64,000 bases of DNA from Toxoplasma gondii ME49 (lineage: Eukaryota > Apicomplexa > Conoidasida > Eucoccidiorida > Sarcocystidae), in NCBI RefSeq assembly GCF_000006565.2, contig NC_031477.1, forward strand, positions 5,418,183 to 5,482,182, read 5' to 3'. The notes under the pieces were generated by a model that was not told where the DNA came from, ran no database searches, and worked only from the letters and a program-made list of their open reading frames with translations. The position numbers were made by a program, and so were the translations under genes. Shown here one piece after another: positions 12,901 to 25,593 of the stretch. Each line of letters starts with the position of its first letter. The first letter of the stretch is position 1.

Positions 12901-15900
12901 TCTCTGTCAGTCTTTCTACTCTCGGCATCTGCATAGTCTGCTCTGTGGAGGGGTCCCCTCTGTGTGTCTCACGTATATCTGTGCAGCTGCTTCACCTCTT
13001 TATCGAATGGCTTCCGTTTTTGCAGGAGACTCGGCCGGACTTCATCAACCGTTTCGAGATTCGCAAGTTGCGTCGCTTCGGGTGTACTCGCGTGCAGCTG
13101 GGGTTGCAGCATGTGGAGAACGACGTATTGAATTTCATCAATCGAGGCTGCCAACGTCAAGACGCAGTCAAGGCGATTCGTCTGCTGAAAGACGCTGGCT
13201 ACAAAGTGGACATCCACATCATGCCCGACCTTCCGAGCAGCACTGTAGAACGCGATCTGCGCATGTTCTTCTACCTTCTGGGCTCCTCCGATCTTCAGGC
13301 TGACCAGTGGAAGCTGTACCCCTGTGAAGTGACGCCCTTTTCAGAAATCGAGGTGCGGTCAACTAAACCGAGCTCTTCTCTCGGCTGTATCCTCTGAGGC
13401 TGGCGACTGAATGTCGAACAGCGGTCCGGCTCGACGGTTCGTCACCCGACAGAGAGACAGGGGATCTCGCGGCGACGATTTGCGCCCGCGGCGTTCCTTC
13501 TCGATTGCGAGAGGAGAGCCTCTTCCGCGAGCACACACAGTTCGTTCGAGAGACGCGGCGAATGGCTCGAACAACGTGCATGTCCCTGTCTGTCTCTGTC
13601 TGCAGTTGCGCAATGTCTTTTGAATTTCTCTTTCTAGCCTAGGTCTCGAGGGATCCACGCGCATGCACGGGGGTCTCCTGTAGCGGCCGACTTCTGAGTG
13701 TTCAGACGTACTCAAGGTTTTTCATGGCACCCTTGGCAACCGTGACGACGCGGGTGCGATGTATTTCGCCTGTGTCTCATGCTGTGCTCAGTGTCTCTGT
13801 GTTTTCTCCGATCAGCGGTGGTACAGCGAAGGGCGCTTTGTGCCCTATGCGGAGAAGGACGGAGGCAAGGAACTCGTGGATCTGCTTCTTCGCGTAAAGG
13901 CCGCCGTCCACCCGTGGATTCGCTTAAATCGCGTCGTCCGTGATATTCCTAACCAGTCGATCATTGCTGGCAACAACATCACGAATCTCCGGTGCGTCGA
14001 CTCTCGAAGACTCAGTGGAGGCAGACGACGCCTTGAGTTGCCCGCTCGAGAAAGGCATGGGATGAAGGCTGTATAAGAAACTGTAGGACGGAGAAAAGAA
14101 CCAACCGCCCACCTTGACTTTCTGTGAGATGGCAGGATTTCCACCCTGGTGGTTTGCACGTTTCTAAAGTCCTCGGGACCAGAGACAAGAGACTCATACT
14201 CGCGTTGGAGTCCGTTCTTTGACGCGACGGCCCACCGTTGGGCGCGTGAGGCACTTCACCGAGGCAGGGCTGTCCGTGCATGCGCGTGCGAGTGCATGCA
14301 TGCAAAATTTGCAGAGCCACTGAGATGAGAGAAGTGCCTTGCGAACTTTTGGCGTATTCACCACTGCTGCAAGGAGACCGTTCCCAATGAGTCGTTTTTT
14401 TCAAGTGTTCTCGTTCTTTGCACAGGCAACTGCTGACGTTGGAGCTGGAGAAGCGGGGTCTGACATGCAAATGCATTCGCTGTCGGGAAGTCAAGGACTT
14501 GCCAATCGACGTTCAGTGAGTCGGGGAAGTGGAGCGTGAGAGGCTTCATCTGACAAATGTTTTTTTCTTTTGGAGGGTCTTCCTTGTCGTCTGCTTCCTC
14601 TTTTCCACGTTCTTCCCGCACGCGTTTCGCTGACCTCGTTCTTGAGAGACGAGAAGGAGTCCAACACAATAGCTTTTTGCCTCAGTGGCTTGCGACGGAA
14701 CCATACCAGACTGCTTCTCACACAGGTTTGCCCGGGAGGTCGTCCCCTGTCGCCTGTCTCGTTCTCTGTGCTTGTCCTTTTAGCGGGAAAAGGCTTGGTT
14801 ACGTGTAGGAGATCGTGTAGTTTTAGTTATCTGGTGCTACAAGTAAACCGTCTTCGCTGTTCGGCAGTTCCGCCATTTCCTTACGACAAAGTCGAAGAAA
14901 ATGAGGCGTCATCGTCTTCCGCGTTCGCTTTTCCTTTTTTGTATCCGTACCGCATGCACTAGAAAAAGAACCCCCCACGACTGGGTGGCCGGACATTCTT
15001 GTGCGCGTATCTCGGCTCTCTGTGCGGAAGTCAGACTCTTTGCCGCACCTATGTATACATAAATGTACATGCATGGGGACGTAGAATCGTGAAAGCCACC
15101 AGGGTGGAAAGTCCTGCCATCTCACAGAAAGTCACGGTGGGCGGTTGTTTCTTTTCAAAGGCAGACGTACGAAGAGATACATTGTTTTTGAGGACACAAC
15201 CGTCTGTCTGTTCTCTGTCGTGCGCCGTATCGACCATCTGTTTCTCTGTTTCGATGGGCACTACCTTGCGGGTGGAAACGTCTGGTGCACAGATGTCGGT
15301 TTTTCAACCTTTCTGTGGCTAGACGATACGCCCTGCACTCACAACGTGATCGCGGAACATTTGTACGGGAAGAGGACTGTGTCTTGTGTGTAGCGAGAAG
15401 GCGGTGTTGAAGGTTCGCGAGTATCCTAGCAACGGCGGCCAGGAATTGTTCTTGAGTTTCGAGACGGAGGACGAATCGATTATCTTCGGATTTCTTCGTC
15501 TTCGTCTGCGCTTGGAGGACCAACGACGAGGCAAGAAAGACGTCCCCTTCGCCTGTCTGGCTGGAGCGGCTCTTCTCCGTGAACTGCACGTATACGGTGA
15601 GAGACGAGAGACGCTGCGTGCGCGCGTCGAGTGACCTACGCTGTCGTCCGGTGCTGACATTCAGCATTTTTTTTTGGGAACCTTCGCGCAGCAGGAGGGT
15701 ATGAACCTTTCATCGAGGCCTCGGTTCCACCTGGTATATCGAGATCGGACAACCGTTATTAGGGGCACTTCTGCGTTTTAGCAACAGGATTCGGTATTGC
15801 GAAAACCACGGAGAACGACATGCAGACGAAGCACACAATCAAATCAAAAGTGTAGACATCTAAAGATAAATACATGGGGTGTATGTGTGAATATAGGCGG

Positions 15901-17941
15901 GAGTCTGTGTATCGGGATAGATACCTTTGGAGAGAGTTGCGTTCAGAGTGTAGGTGCTCGGGCTTGAGTACACCTGTCTTTCTTTCAGAAGTTGAGTCAA
16001 ACGCTTTCTCTGCATGCAGGCCCTTAGAGTGGAACCTGCGGGGGGCAGGGGGAGGACCAGTTCCTTTGTTGGTGTCTGGATTCCTGGCGAAAAGCTCTGT
16101 ACCTTTTCCGTTGAGCTTGAGACAGCAACTGGCTTCGTTTTCCGCGGACGCAAATGTTCGATGAATTTCCTTTTTCAGGTTCTCTTGTTGCTCATGGCGA
16201 AGACAAAGTCAAAGACGACTGCCGCCCCCAGCACGCGGGCTTGGGTCGACGCCTCATGCAGGCAGCAGAACTTCTCGCGATGAGCAGAGGTGAGATCGCG
16301 CACGAGTATCAGTGCTTTTCAGAAGAATTCATTGTGTTTGGCGAAAGTATCGAGTGTTGACACTCTCGTTTCTGTGGCAAGCTGCCCAGTGGAGAGGCGA
16401 ACGCTCTCGTGTCTCGACACCGGCGTTGGGTCGCGAAGCTCAGGGCGAAACGCGGAAAGGTAAAAAGAGAATGGTCTTGATAAAAATGAGTTTTCCCTCT
16501 TATTTACCAGTTGTGTTCGTATTGCCTCAAAATACAATTTTACTTATTTCAGTACTGTAGTAAATTTAAGTGGTGTGATTTACATGCCAATATTATTTTT
16601 GCTGCTTTAACCTCTGTATATTTAGTATAGCAGCTGCTGCAGGATTGTTTCTTCTCGACCGTCTGCAGTTCCAGGGGTACTCGTGGCAAAATAGAAATCT
16701 GGTTGGGTTGCGGGAGTTTGAGAGATTTTCCTCGCTCTTCATTTCCGTGTTTAAAGAGCCCCCCTCATAGTGTGTGCACATGTCTTCAAAAAAACGCGAA
16801 AAAGTGCATCAACTATAGTGTTATGCAGAGTATCTTTGAGAAACCAAGAACTGTATACAAGCCGTGGAAACACAATGATATTCATTGTGCTAGATTTTCA
16901 AATCGTCGCGCACACTCAGGCATTTCTTTTACAAACGGGGCCATCGCAAGTCTCGATCGGTACAGATGTTCAGCGCTTAGAGCCTTGTGCAGCGGCTTCA
17001 ACCCATCCGCATTCAGTCGACTTGGAATCGACGCTGTTCGATTTTCAAAGGAGCGGGTGTTTCTTGTGGTTCTCTCTCTCTTAGGATTCTTCCGAATGGT
17101 CGTCATTGCCGGTGTCGGTACGCGGGAGTATTACCGAAAGAATGGGTACGAATTGCGAGAAACGTACATGGTCAAGGAGTTAGCACCGCCGCCGGTCGGG
17201 TCTTCCTCACTACTGGGCATGCCTCTGCCTCGTACCATCACCGTTGTTCAAGTTCCTCTTCTCTCTGCTAGCGAGCTTTTGGTGGCGCCACTGCCGGCGC
17301 CCGTCGAGCGCGGGGGTGGTAAGAGCACAGAAAGACAGGAAAAAGCAAAGAGTAAAGCCCGTCAAAAGACCGCCGGCTACCCTGTGTCCTTTGGAGGAAA
17401 GGGGGAGTTCGCGGAAGGGAAACCGGGGAAGAAAAAGGAGAACGACAGCGGGAGCCGCGAAGGTGAGGACGGGCGCGGAGCCGCGGGAGAAGGTGCGTTC
17501 ACGCGGGAGGTTTTGGAGAGGACTTTGCGGGACTCTTGCGAAAAAACAGGTTTTTCTGACGTTCTCGACGTGGAAAAGGTGGTGGAAGCCATTCGAAAGG
17601 AGGCAGCAAAACGAGTGAAGCAGGACAGTTCTTCCGAAACGTATTCCAGCTCATCGGCATACTGCGACCCGGACGCATTCACGGAATTCGCCACCGTGCT
17701 GTACCCCGAGGCCTGCGCACGAGTTGAGCAAAGTCTCGCGGTGGAACAGAAAAGCGGAACTGTGAAAATTCGCAGAGCGCTGAAAAACTCTCTGCAGGCA
17801 GTTGGTGAATGGTGGGCTGCAATTCGCGGACAATGGAAATCCCCCTCGCTGGCGAACCCACTCTGGCTTGGGGTGGTGGGCTTGGGCGCCGCAGCGGTTG
17901 TTACTCTGTTCGCATCCGTGGCTGTAAGAAGACGTAGGTGA
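9942..17941 (+). CDS. ELP3: Elongator complex protein 3 (tRNA-modifying radical SAM acetyltransferase), tail-anchored
   Basis: Elp3 carries out the first step of cm5/mcm5 wobble-uridine modification and is also described as a lysine acetyltransferase. Nine exons: 9942-11023, 11832-11918, 12180-12246, 13026-13352, 13816-13991, 14426-14515, 15394-15596, 16179-16289, 17085-17941. They total exactly 3000 nt (999 aa) with every phase closing. Residues about 6-60 are a Ser/Thr/Pro repeat. The radical SAM cysteines are C295, C299 and C302 (CPHNCHYC). GTWSGYPSDYQEEFIRDL spans the exon 1/2 joint. The GNAT acetyl-CoA motif QHAGLG is at about 695, followed by VIAGVGTREYYRKNGYEL. A charged linker leads to a C-terminal helix (WLGVVGLGAAAVVTLFASVA) and RRRR. 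This tail matches the mitochondrial outer membrane anchor reported for Toxoplasma Elp3. The ATG just before the repeat is chosen; an in-frame open stretch runs upstream to 9858. Confidence 0.96.
9957..10122 (+). repeat. 15-base tandem repeat coding Ser/Thr/Pro in ELP3
   Basis: About eleven copies of a 15-base unit of the form CCTTCTTCTTCCWCT encode alternating PSSST and PSSSS right after the ELP3 start. Copy number should vary between strains because the units are near identical. Confidence 0.9.
11138..11210. repeat. (TA)n microsatellite in ELP3 intron 1
   Basis: TA/CATA alternation in the first ELP3 intron, followed by a TGTATG/TGCATG-rich tract up to about 11340. Confidence 0.9.
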
Positions 17942-19879
17942 GGTGATGAGAAAGAACTAGTTCCGTCTGAAATTTTTGGACGAGTTGTCAAAAAAAATGC
18001 TGCCAATCGTGAAAAGATTTGCTGCAGATGCAGCGGGTGTTTTGGAGAACAGTGGCAGGTCTCTTACGCAGGTGGAGTGCAGTTCGGTTCTCTCTAGACA
18101 CATTAATTGCCACCGCTATTTCCACGCACTTCCTGACTGAAGTCTCTGTACAAACATACTTAGAGATATTCGTGTAGTTAGATTTCTTTCTTCCCGCAAA
18201 ATTGCGAATTCTGCATTCCAGAGTTGTAGAGTATCTCGGTTGGTGAAATGGATGTAGTACTGTTGGAGTGGAACACGCGGCAGTATATAAAAGAACATCC
18301 GAAAGCAGGGCTAGAAATCGTCGGCGAGGACTTAGGACTATAGTAAGCTGCTCAGTCCTGTAAAAGAAAATTACCAAACAGCACAGAACAGTCACCGACG
18401 GTAAACTGCAGTTGACTCTCAAGGCTTTTGCCAGCGACTTCTTATCGACAGACATTTTTTGTTATTCTTTCAGCACAAAAAGTCGGCGGCCGGTCACTTG
18501 CTAGACAACAACCAAAGCACAGCCAGATACCGACGCTGAAGTACCTAGTCACCGTCTACGGCTTAATGGTTCCGCCGCGCAGATGATGCCGATTAAAGGA
18601 TCGGATTTCCTGAACAGCCATATGTAGCCCTGTCGGTTCTTCATGTTGGTCTTAGTGGCGTACGGTATTTCTGTCACATGTAGATGCTACCATCGCGTCA
18701 GATTCGGTGCTACGAACGTCCAAGATATCGATACGTTCAGTACAATTATGGCGATACCACTGTTGTGTTACGAACCGGCTGCGTGGTATTACGTTAGCTC
18801 TCTGTGATGGTCCTTCAAACCAAAAGCCATTCTTCATTATCGATACGTTCAGTACAATTATGGCGATACCACTGTTGTGTTACGAACCGGTTGCGTCGTA
18901 TTACGTTAGCTCTCTGTGATGGTGCATCAAACCAAAAGCCATTCTTCATTTCCTTACCACTGGCATGCAGTCCGCAACAGGGAGGCACAAGACAAAGCTG
19001 GCATATTGTGCCCGTGAGATACTGTAAATGTTTAATGGACAATCAGAGTTGTGTTTCAGTCCATTCGCTGCGCTGGTATTTACGACAAATTGCATGGCGA
19101 ATGCTGCAAAAGTGAGAAAGGGTGAAAAAGATCACCGCATAACACCGCGCGAAAGCGGCACTGCCCTGTCAATGAAACTGGCAAGAGTTAGCGTACAGCG
19201 ACCACAGGGCGCAACGCAAATTGTCAACGGTTTGTCCCTGGTTCTTTCGATTCTCTGAACGTGCCGCATTCCACGCCGGGACCAGAAACCTTGACATAAG
19301 TGTAATTTTGACTCCTGTTCACAAGTTCATGCATTTAACATTCTATTTCCAGAGAAACGAGCGCGGCTCAAAAATGTTTTGTGTTGGTTTTCGCGGGGTC
19401 TAAGTGTATCCCATATGGTGCGCCGATAAGTCACGGGAGCGAAGAAGGTAAAGCATGCGCATGCACTCTTCTTTTTTTGTGAAGCATGCGGTTGTTACAG
19501 CTGCCTCTGCAACTGTACTGGTGAGAAGGCAAAAACAACTTTTCGGTACGGGAACTTTGCATCCGACATAATCAGTCGTGTGGATGTGTGAGGCGTGGAT
19601 GTCTGGTGTCGAGCAGTGCTGCGAAGACTTGCCTATTTTGTCGCACAGCGAAAGCGTGTTATCTGTGATTTTCCCAACTCTCACAGTTAAACAGTAATGA
19701 TCTTTTTTTCCATCATCCTGTAGACAACGTCCGAAAAAAACGACTACCAATCAATTGCAAACAGGGGATCTTCGCTCTACGCCAAAAACGCCTCCCTTTC
19801 TCGGTTCTTCGTCCTGCAAGTCTCTTGCCGGCAGCTCTCAGTTCAACCGAAGAAAAGTTGCCGCCCCTTTCTCGAGAAA
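17942..19879. other. Intergenic region ELP3 to PDCD2 gene
   Basis: About 1.9 kb between two tandem plus-strand genes, holding the ELP3 3' untranslated region and the next promoter. It contains a two-copy 112-base tandem duplication (listed separately). Open frames here are short and show no family resemblance. Confidence 0.6.
18726..18949. repeat. 112-base tandem duplication, two copies
   Basis: The segment 18726-18837 is followed immediately by 18838-18949 with about four or five mismatches. It is non-coding by my reading. No terminal repeats or open frame suggest a mobile element. Confidence 0.9.
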
Positions 19880-22800
19880 ATGGGATCCAAAAGCGAACCT
19901 GCCACTTTTCTAGGCTTTTTGGGTGATCGGGTGCCTCCAGAAGACACCACAAGGGCTTGCGAGATTAGCCAGCTTGGTGGAAAACCGGTAAGGCGCTTGG
20001 GTTTCTTATTCGCGTGTTGCTGTCCAACTCCAAATCGAACTTCTGAGGGACCCTCCCCACTCTAACGCTTCTTCTAAATAAAATAACGGTAGGCGTCGTC
20101 AGGACACAGCGTCCGCGGTAGCTTATCAAGATGTGACACTCTGACACGCTTGCTACTTTCCCCGCGGCACGCTTTTTGCCGTTTGCACAAGGCACGGTTT
20201 TGTTGACAGGCCACCAGCAACTAGTGAACCGAGTGATTGCTCTGACTCTCTACCGTAAGTAACACTGAGGTAGTATCAGTATGTAGTTTCAATATGCAAC
20301 GACTTTAGTTGTGTCTGACTAGTGTTGCATGTCTGGGCTGACCATACTGGCATCTAACCGGTAAATGTACACGTGATCTGCGATCCAGAACTGTATATTC
20401 CACTTACTCAAAGATATGAAGTTCAGTGGAAACAAGACACCGTCACGATTTTAGATCGGTTTACACAGAATAACTACCTGGCATCTGCTGCTTCGCCAGA
20501 TGTTAAGGTCTCCTAGAATTATGTAGTGGATAGTCTTGCCCTTCCTCACGCGCTAGCTTTGCTCCTGACCGTTGGTGATCCCTGTTGTGAAAACGAAAGA
20601 ATGGATGCCTGCTTTCTTTAGACTCTAAATGCAATTCGGAAGTCTTCCTGTTTCATGAGAACGGAGGAGAAAGGAAGAGTCCACTGTATCCACGGCAATG
20701 GTTTTATAAAAAGACCCGGGGTGTTTCCCCTGCAGCTGAGACAGAAGCTCTTCAGTGGCCGGGAGCCGTGATTCGGATAGATGTGCCGCCAAGTAACCAA
20801 AGGCGCGACTCGCGGCGCGAGACCGGCGTTCCTTCTCCAAGCAGGTTTCCTCGGTTTTGCTACTCTCAGAGCAGAAGGAGACTTGCGTGTGTTTTGGGTT
20901 TTTTTCTGCAGCGCTGGTTGACCGCAGAGCCGCCGGACACTGCACCCTTCAAATGCCGGGGATGTGGAGCGGATCTCGACCTCGTCTGCCAACTGTAAGC
21001 GGTTTTCGCGAAGAAGAAAATGCAGAGTGAAGCAGAGTCTGAGGCGTTGCAGTAGTTGGATTCATTGGTCCGTTTGCACTTTTGGCAAGCGAGCTCTCTG
21101 CAGACACTTTTCTCCGGTACGGAGCCAAGGAAATGCAGACCGTACAAGGACTCCTTGTGTCCACCTGTATGCAACTGAGTTGAGACTGAGAGTGAGGGGA
21201 AACTACTCCTCAACGTCTAAATGCACCTATCTCAACCTAAATGCCTATAGCTGTGCGGTGGCACTGACAGGAATCGCGATAGATCCCGCAAAGAGGATAG
21301 CGGAGAGAAACACGCTCCTGGGAGTTTTTCGCTTGGCGTAGATTGGGCTGTTCTAGCCGGTCGAATTCCCTTTGTTTAACGAGACTCAACATAGCGTAGG
21401 TGCGCTGACTTTGCAGGTCTACACCTTACTCTACGAACTGGCGCTCGCTGTATCTTTTCGGCTGCCACAGAACGAGCGCGTGCTCTCTCGATGCAGCCAA
21501 CTGGGTGGCGCTCCGCGGTGTCGTGGCCCCGCCATCTGGTGCCGAATTGCCTGGCAAAGTGGAAAATGATGTTCAGAGAAAGATCGAAATTCGGAAGTCT
21601 TCTGGTCCCGCCTGTGGCGCGGCTCCTGCCTTCGCTGGATGCGTGTCCATGTTCGACCCGCCGTCAGGAACAGGAGAAGCAGTCAATGCGTCGGATGACT
21701 TCTTTCAGTCAAATGACGACTGGCTGGACGCTGCTTTCTCGGAAACCAGCAACTGGGGACAGAGTTGCAGCAGGGGAACGCTCGTAGGTGGACGCCCGGA
21801 CCAGACATCGGGTGTGGAGCAGCGCGAGGTCGGCGACGGCTTCGAAAAGGACAAACGAGAAAGTGTTTTCTTTAACGGAGAAGACCGTAAAAGTTCTGAA
21901 GTTGCGTTGCCCGTGTCTGGCGATGATGCTCATGCGTTGCTGAGCCAATTTTGCGGCGGGGATCGCTTCGCGAACACCAACGATCTTGCCAGCGTGAATA
22001 CTGTGAATGCGCCCGCTGGCAGAACCGCCTCAGCTGGCAAGAGCGGTGGAGATGCAAACCATACGCAAGAGTCTTGTGAGACTGGGTCCAGCCGTCCTAG
22101 CTCTCAAAGTAAAGATACACCCTTGCTGCCGGCGTTTTTCATTGAAGTGGATGAAGAGCCCATGGAGGAATCAACTGCGCAAAAACGACTAGGTCAGTTG
22201 CGACGAGAGACTTGCCTAGACACCTCGGCACTTCCTCCAGTGTCTCTTTGCTTCTTCGACTGCCCGAGTGAACAACGACAGCGAGGAATCATGGGGTGAT
22301 GATTACAATCACTCGTAGGCGACATGTCACCTGGTTTCTCTCATTTGTGTCGTTCGCTTGCTGCAGACGAACGCGCCCGCGAGTTGTGGAGTGACTATCA
22401 GCGCAGGTATGAAAGGACCACAGGGTGTAGCCGAAGGCGTTGAAAATTTTACGGCCGTCGGCGGTACACGCGGTTTCGCATGTCGTGTTTTTTGGCAGGG
22501 ACGACGACAATAGTTTGGCGCAAGAGGACGAAGCAGATCGAGCCTTTTTCGGGTGAGTGAGGTGGTTTCGGTTATTTCGTATCAACTATGTCTGGCAAAG
22601 GAGCAGCGCGAAGAGGTAGGCTTAGATAGTGGATCACTTTTTTCACTGGAATTGGTAGTCAGGTGCTTTTACAAGATCGTTGCACTTCCAAATATTTCTG
22701 TGTCAGCATGGTTTCGTGGCATAAAGCACAGATGTAGTGGAATAGGTGACCGCTCTCTACCACAGGACCTTCCGTTCATGTGTTTGCGTGGTATGTTTCC

Positions 22801-23488
22801 TGACTACTGCAGCGGCGGAGCATTTCAAAATGAGGAGTACGAGGCCGCCGAGGACAAGGTAGGAACAACATGTTTTCCGATTTCTCCTGCAGCTACAACG
22901 AATGTTCGTTTCTCCCCATCCAGATTTGACATCCTGGTTTTGCCTGTTGCACGCAGGTCCTCCAGGCCTTTCAACGGCGGCTAAGCAGAAACCCCCAGCA
23001 GATCATCCGCTACAGCTTCGGCGGCAAGCCGTTGTGGATCCGGACAGATGGCATTGCTGCGGGATCTCAGGAGCCGTCCAGATGCGAACGATGTGGAGCA
23101 AGAAGGGTATTTGAAATGCAACTCATGCCTACCCTCATCCACACAGTCAAACAAAAGTTAGTAATTAGTTTCCCGTGATAGTTCTGCGTCGAAAAGGACC
23201 AGCCTGAGAAAAATGCAGTTTCCGTCTGTCTTTCTCTTCGACGCTGCAGGTGCCCGGGAATTGACAGTACGCTGCTCAAGAACGGTGTTAGCCCGAACTG
23301 GGGTACTGTCGTTATTTTTACATGTAAGTTTAATGGCACTTATAGCTTGTAACGCTGTGAGCAATCAGCAGTGAAGTGGCTGACGGGTTTTCGCTCGAAA
23401 AATTGTTATGCTATCTGCAGGCTCGGAAGACTGTGTACGAGATTGTCCTTATCAGCGAGAGTTTCTGGTAGTCCAAGAAGGAATGTGA
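19880..23488 (+). CDS. PDCD2/PDCD2L (Tsr4)-family protein, predicted uS5 chaperone
   Basis: PDCD2-family proteins bind nascent ribosomal protein uS5 (RPS2) and deliver it for 40S assembly. Nine exons: 19880-19987, 20912-20994, 21417-22192, 22367-22406, 22499-22552, 22813-22858, 22957-23156, 23250-23323, 23421-23488. They total 1449 nt (482 aa) with all phases closing. The N-terminal TYPP-like part has LGFLGDRVPP, then QLGGKPRWLTAEPP, and the zinc pair CRGCG...C leading to SLYLFGCHRTSAC. An acidic Ser/Gly-rich spacer of about 220 residues follows. The PDCD2_C domain has AFQRRLSRNPQQIIRY, CERCGARRVFEMQLMPTL and WGTVVIFTCSEDC. The MYND finger of PDCD2 is absent, so it is closer to the PDCD2L/Tsr4 layout. 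The RPS2 gene lies 8 kb downstream on the same strand. Confidence 0.93.
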
Positions 23489-23746
23489 GATTCGGGCAAA
23501 AAGTAAGGAAATCTACACATACTTTTACGATTGATGGGTGTTGTTCGATTTGACAGGACGGGAACCCCTCTTTCTACAGCGATCCGGCGGCAGATATAGT
23601 GACTGCCTTTGTATGTAGCTACTGCGTATTCTTCAGGCTCCGATCAAATTCCAGTGCTGCTCTTGTTTCACATGAGTTCATGCCAAAGCAGTGGACACAG
23701 TGAGGAATACACGTGGCAACTAATGTTTTGCTGCCATTGCTTTCGT

Positions 23747-24674
23747 TTACGTTTCCTTGTCTTGAAAGCAAAAAGTTGTCCTGGCAATAACACGTTCTCT
23801 TGCCACCCTCAGCATTACGTCTGCTTGTTGAACTAAAGTAGCGGTAGCTTGCAACTGTAGGTAGTAAAGTATCAGACATATTTCCACGGCGCCGACATAC
23901 ACAGTGGTACACAAGAGTACTAGGAATGACCATCGTTGTGGTTCCACTAAGTTCACCTCAGCCTGCCCATACGGAAAAGATGTAGCCTCAAAAAAATAGT
24001 AACGTATTGTCGGTTTGCGAGCGACCTTCGCCAAAAATGATTTTGGCCTGAACCGCACACCCACCTAGGAATGCATTACAACAATGAATACGCAGGATAA
24101 GCCACTTACTGTTCTGCGCGGGTCCATGGTTTTGACACCACTGGTCTGGCATGGCCGGTAAACTCTTTAACCACGAAATGGCCAGCGCTCCTACCCCTCA
24201 GCCATTGGGGTGCACTGAGCGTTTCTGGGAAAGAAGTGAAATAGTGAGGATGGAGGGCGGCAGGAACAGCCCACACCTCCGTGCTCGGACATTCGACTGA
24301 TACATAGTAGGCGGTGGATGTCCCCACTCCTGTGTTAAAACAGAGAGGGTTACGTACCCTTTCAGATCGCAATGATGAATAATCTGCTTACCTCGCAAAA
24401 TATTGATACCCTGGTGCACAGGTTGTCCCCAAGAACAGCCGAACCGACACGGTTCGTCAGGAGAGTTGCTCTCTGTCCAGTAAAGGAGGTGACACTGGGC
24501 AAGCGTATCTTGGGAGACACCTTGGGCTTCCAGGGTGAAGAAAACAAAATTCGCGGGTGCGCGTGACTCTTTTGGTCGACGTGCCCAAGCGAAGGCTCCA
24601 CATCGATTTATGCCTGATCGCAGATACACGATTGCCGCGAAACACATGAGAAACGAGGCATGGAGGGCCGCCAT
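23747..24674 (-). CDS. Unrecognised predicted type I membrane protein
   Basis: I do not recognise this protein. Four exons on minus, 24674-24521, 24472-24392, 24329-24110 and 24047-23747, give 756 nt (251 aa) with phases closing. The N-terminus looks like a signal peptide (MAALHASFLMCFAAIVYL). The presumed lumenal part has scattered Cys residues (CRFGC, SVEC) and aromatic patches. A single strong membrane helix lies late in the protein (WSFLVLLCTTVYVGAVEICL), followed by a roughly 45-residue tail. The last exon stays open only if its second AG (24048-24049) is used rather than the preceding TAG. The 3' end converges on the PDCD2 gene, 258 bases away. It is likely lineage-specific and could be a surface, endomembrane or secretory-organelle protein. 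The model is inferred from splice signals only. Confidence 0.6.
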
Positions 24675-25521
24675 GAGCCACTATGCGAAAATTGTGTGGA
24701 CTACGTCATAGTGGTGCTGATTTGTAAGGCAGAGACTAGATTGGTATAGCGGGAAGGTGGGCTGATTGGGTTGAGTGGCGAGTAGCACCGGTGTGTCATG
24801 GCAGTATTTGCCGTGTATGTACACGCAAGCTAAGTTGGCTGTTCAAGCAAGTTATGCTTCGTGCTGGCATGTGTCTTGTCTTTCGGTGCCTATGCCCAGG
24901 GAGACAGTAGAAGAAATTTGTTTTGTTTTCCGTGGTCCGCCACTTTGTTTCATGCGTCGTATGGCACTGTTTGGCAAGTCGGAAAACATCCTCTGTCCAG
25001 CCTGTGAACGTACCCAAAGATCCGCTTTGATGGAGACCTTCGACAGCGTAGCTCACAGAATCATCCATCTAGCTTGTTAGAACCTCGCCACGGAACAATC
25101 TCTACTGATAAAATCAAGTACTCTCACATTGGGTACAATTGGGGCGACGCCAATTGTGTGTTCCGTGCATACAGCGCACGAATAAACTATTCATTTCGGC
25201 CTGGTCCCAGTGGTGGTATTCGGGTATTCGACTACACTCTCACGAGCAGGCGAACAAACTCCGTGTTCTACCCAGCCTTCTTCGGTTGATATCGTGAGGA
25301 ACCGACCCATGATTCAGCAGTGCCTCTAACACGGTTTCTAATTTTCCCTGATATCTCACGTTTCCACTTTGAACACAATGACAGAGCAGACCTTGTCAGA
25401 TGCATGTGCTGTGGGTGTCATTGACGTACAAAGTACAATTTTTGCCCGGTACCAGCTGTTACGTTGCATGCTAGTAGACTGGTCATTCAACTGCTGGACT
25501 TTTCGTAGGAGCACAGTCGCA
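24675..25521. other. Intergenic, promoter side of the minus-strand membrane protein
   Basis: No coding exon or RNA that I can support. Open frames near 24775-25080 lack splice or family support. Confidence 0.5.
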
Positions 25522-25593
25522 GGGTGTGTAGCTCAATGGTAGAGCGGCCGACTGCAGATCGGCAGGTTCATGGTTCAATTCCGTGCGCGCCCT
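25522..25593 (+). tRNA. tRNA-Cys (anticodon GCA)
   Basis: Full cloverleaf read by eye. The acceptor stem GGGTGTG/CGCGCCC has G-T pairs. The anticodon stem GCCGA/TCGGC encloses the 7-base loop CTGCAGA with anticodon GCA. The T stem CATGG/CCGTG encloses loop TTCAATT. Internal promoter boxes are present (TAGCTCAATGG A box; GGTTCAATTCC B box). No intron is visible and CCA is not encoded, as expected in eukaryotes. Confidence 0.95.

Noticed and set aside
16703..17084. In-frame open extension upstream of the last ELP3 exon
   Set aside because: The exon 8 donor and the acceptor at 17083-17084 join the conserved acetyltransferase motif exactly; the extension is intron.
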